Source: Prosopocoilus inquinatus
Lineage: Eukaryota > Arthropoda > Insecta > Coleoptera > Lucanidae
Direction: 5' to 3'
Assembly: GCA_036172665.1 (NCBI GenBank)
Contig: JAYKNF010000014.1
Location: 1,849,001-1,913,000, forward strand
Length of the DNA stretch: 64,000 nt
The notes beneath the pieces were generated by a model. That model ran no database searches. It was not told where the DNA came from and saw only the letters and a program-made list of their open reading frames with translations. Below are positions 62,690-64,000 of this stretch, one piece after another; position 1 is the first letter of the stretch; every line of letters begins with the position of its first letter. Both the position numbers and the translations under genes were made by a program.

Positions 62690-64000
62690 GACGCAACAGA
62701 AGCTGGAAATAGTTCTAAACGAAACACCACGTATTAGCGTTGTTCCTGTGATATATCTAATCGATCCTTACTCATCTATCATGTTATTTTACGTTTGGAT
62801 GGACTCCAGTAACTCTGATGTGAGATACAAAGTTTTTGGACGCAGCAGCAGCTGGAAATAGTTTTAAACGAAACAACACGTATTAGCGTTGTTCCTGTGA
62901 TGTATCTAAACGATCCTTACTTATCTAACATGTTATTTGACGTTTGGATGGACTCCAGTAAGTCTGATGTGAGATACAAAGTTTTTGGACGCAGCAGGAG
63001 CTGGAAATAGTTTTAAACGAAACAACACGTTTTAGCGTTGTTCCTGTGCTGTATCTAATCGATCCTTACTTATCTATCATGTTATTTGACGTTTCGATGG
63101 GCTCCAGTAACTCTGATGTGAGATACGACGTTTTCGGACGCAGCAGAAGCTGGAAATAGTTTTAAACGAAACAACACGCATTAGCGTTGTTCCTGTGATG
63201 TATCTAATCGATCCTTACTTATCTATCATGTTATTTGACATTTGGACGGACTCCAGTAACTCTGATGTGATATACAAAGTTATCGGACGCAGCAGAAGCT
63301 GGAAATAGTTTTGAACGAAACAACACGTATTAGCGTTGTTCCTGTGAAGTATCTAAACGATCCTTACTTATCTAACATGTTATTTAACGTTTGGATGGAC
63401 TCCAGTAAGTCTGATGTGAGATACAAAGTTTTTGGACGCAGCAGGAGCTGGAAATAGTTTTAAACGAAACAACACGTATTAGCGTTGTTCCTGTGCTGTA
63501 TCTAATCAATCCTTACTTATCTATCATGTTATTTGACGTTTCGATGGACTCCAGTAACTCTGATGTGAGATACGACGTTTTCGGACGCAGCAGAAGCTGG
63601 AAATAGTTTTAAACGAAACAACACGTATTAGCGTTGTTCCTGTGATGTATATAATCGATCCATACTCATCTATCATGTTATTTGGCGTTTCGATGGACTC
63701 CAGTAACTTAGATGTGAGATACGAAGTTCTCGGACGCAGCTGAAGCTAGAAATAGTTTTAAATGAAACAACACGCATTAGCGTTTTTCCTGTGATGTATC
63801 TAATCGATCCTTACTTATCTATCATGTTATTTGACGTTTGGAAGGACTCCAGTAACCCTGACGTGAGATACGAAGTTCTCGGACGCAGCAGAAGCTGGAA
63901 ATAGTTTTAAACGAAACAACACGCATTAGCGTTGTTCCTGTGATGTATCTAATCGATCCTTACTCATCTATCATGTTATTTGGCGTTTCGATGGACTCCA
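62690..64000 (-). repeat. Terminal HOR-D copy 3, shortened and cut by the window end
   Basis: Same order as copy 2, but two monomers are missing before the 'gtgaagtatc' unit: the spacing from 61,708 to 63,347 is 1,639 bp (11 units) and from 62,008 to 63,647 likewise. It contains a private 'gatgtgatatac' near 63,264. The copy continues past base 64,000. Confidence 0.8.

Larger units (their letters stand above)
45545..64000 (-). repeat. 149-bp satellite array, minus-orientation arm
   Basis: The same satellite continues as its reverse complement to the window end. The anchor 'ccagtaac' at 45,671 and the corresponding truncated anchor at 63,998 are 18,327 bp apart, exactly 123 units of 149 bp, so there is no net indel over this distance. 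Subtypes known from the plus arm recur here as complements, for example 'gtaaccctgacgtg' and 'ttagctactatg'. Some variants appear only in this arm, such as 'ttcgctactatg' (near 49,214, 51,300, 55,919 and 58,154) and 'gacgcaacag' (52,111, 53,303, 58,965, 60,753 and 62,690). No unique DNA, gene or mobile element interrupts it. The array runs off the end of the window in mid-monomer. Confidence 0.97.

Noticed and set aside
1..64000. CRISPR array
   Set aside because: There are repeats but no alternation of a constant short repeat with unique spacers; the full 149-bp unit repeats and all parts vary at similar recurrent sites.
1..64000. tRNA-like or Pol III promoter origin of the monomer
   Set aside because: 'ggatcgattag' matches a B box at only about 8 of 11 positions, and I found no A box at suitable spacing, no cloverleaf and no terminal T run.
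1..64000. Telomeric repeats or a subtelomere
   Set aside because: No tandem TTAGG, TTAGGG or TTTAGGG runs on either strand.

Overview
The whole 64-kb window is one tandem satellite DNA array. I see no protein-coding gene, RNA gene, transposon, CRISPR array or unique spacer. The unit is 149 bp (one prototype counted at 39% G+C) and it repeats without interruption from the first base to the last. Monomers differ from one another mainly by substitutions at a limited set of positions, so the array is a mosaic of recurring monomer subtypes. The architecture (nucleosome-sized unit, higher-order repeats, orientation switch) is that of eukaryotic centromeric or pericentromeric heterochromatin. The species and clade cannot be fixed from the sequence. 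CpG is not depleted (observed/expected about 1.07 in the prototype), which leans towards a genome without heavy CpG methylation, such as many invertebrates; this is inference only.

Layout. Bases 1-45,544 are head-to-tail monomers in one orientation: 306 complete units plus 48 bases of the next. Bases 45,545-64,000 are the same satellite in the opposite orientation, about 123.9 units. The two arms meet head-to-head at 45,544/45,545 in a fold-back palindrome with a 41-base spacer, and the arms next to it share private variants.

Plus arm by region: 1-8,510 is a mosaic of subtypes. 8,511 to about 15,225 holds a 17-monomer higher-order repeat (HOR) of 2,524 bp: two full copies, a 9-monomer deletion derivative and a short fourth start. 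About 15,226-17,572 is mosaic. About 17,573-31,315 holds a second 17-monomer HOR of 2,517 bp, five full copies plus a partial one. 31,316-45,544 is mosaic again and carries a long duplicate of bases 1-2,637 at 35,365-38,001.

Minus arm by region: 45,586-48,287 is mosaic. 48,288-52,787 and 55,291-59,641 are diverged copies of one roughly 30-monomer block. From 58,965 to the end there is a 12/13-monomer HOR with a shortened third copy.

The two 17-monomer HORs are tagged by unique indels: a 9-bp deletion in the 2,524-bp unit and a 16-bp net deletion in the 2,517-bp unit. At the anchors I measured, these seven short monomers account for every departure from exact 149-bp register in the plus arm, and the minus arm is in exact register over 123 units. 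Short open frames of about 66 codons exist but are by-products of single substitutions that remove recurrent stop codons. No previously undescribed gene system is visible; the interesting content is structural: the fold-back junction, two independent HOR expansions inside an older mosaic, and strict monomer-length conservation.
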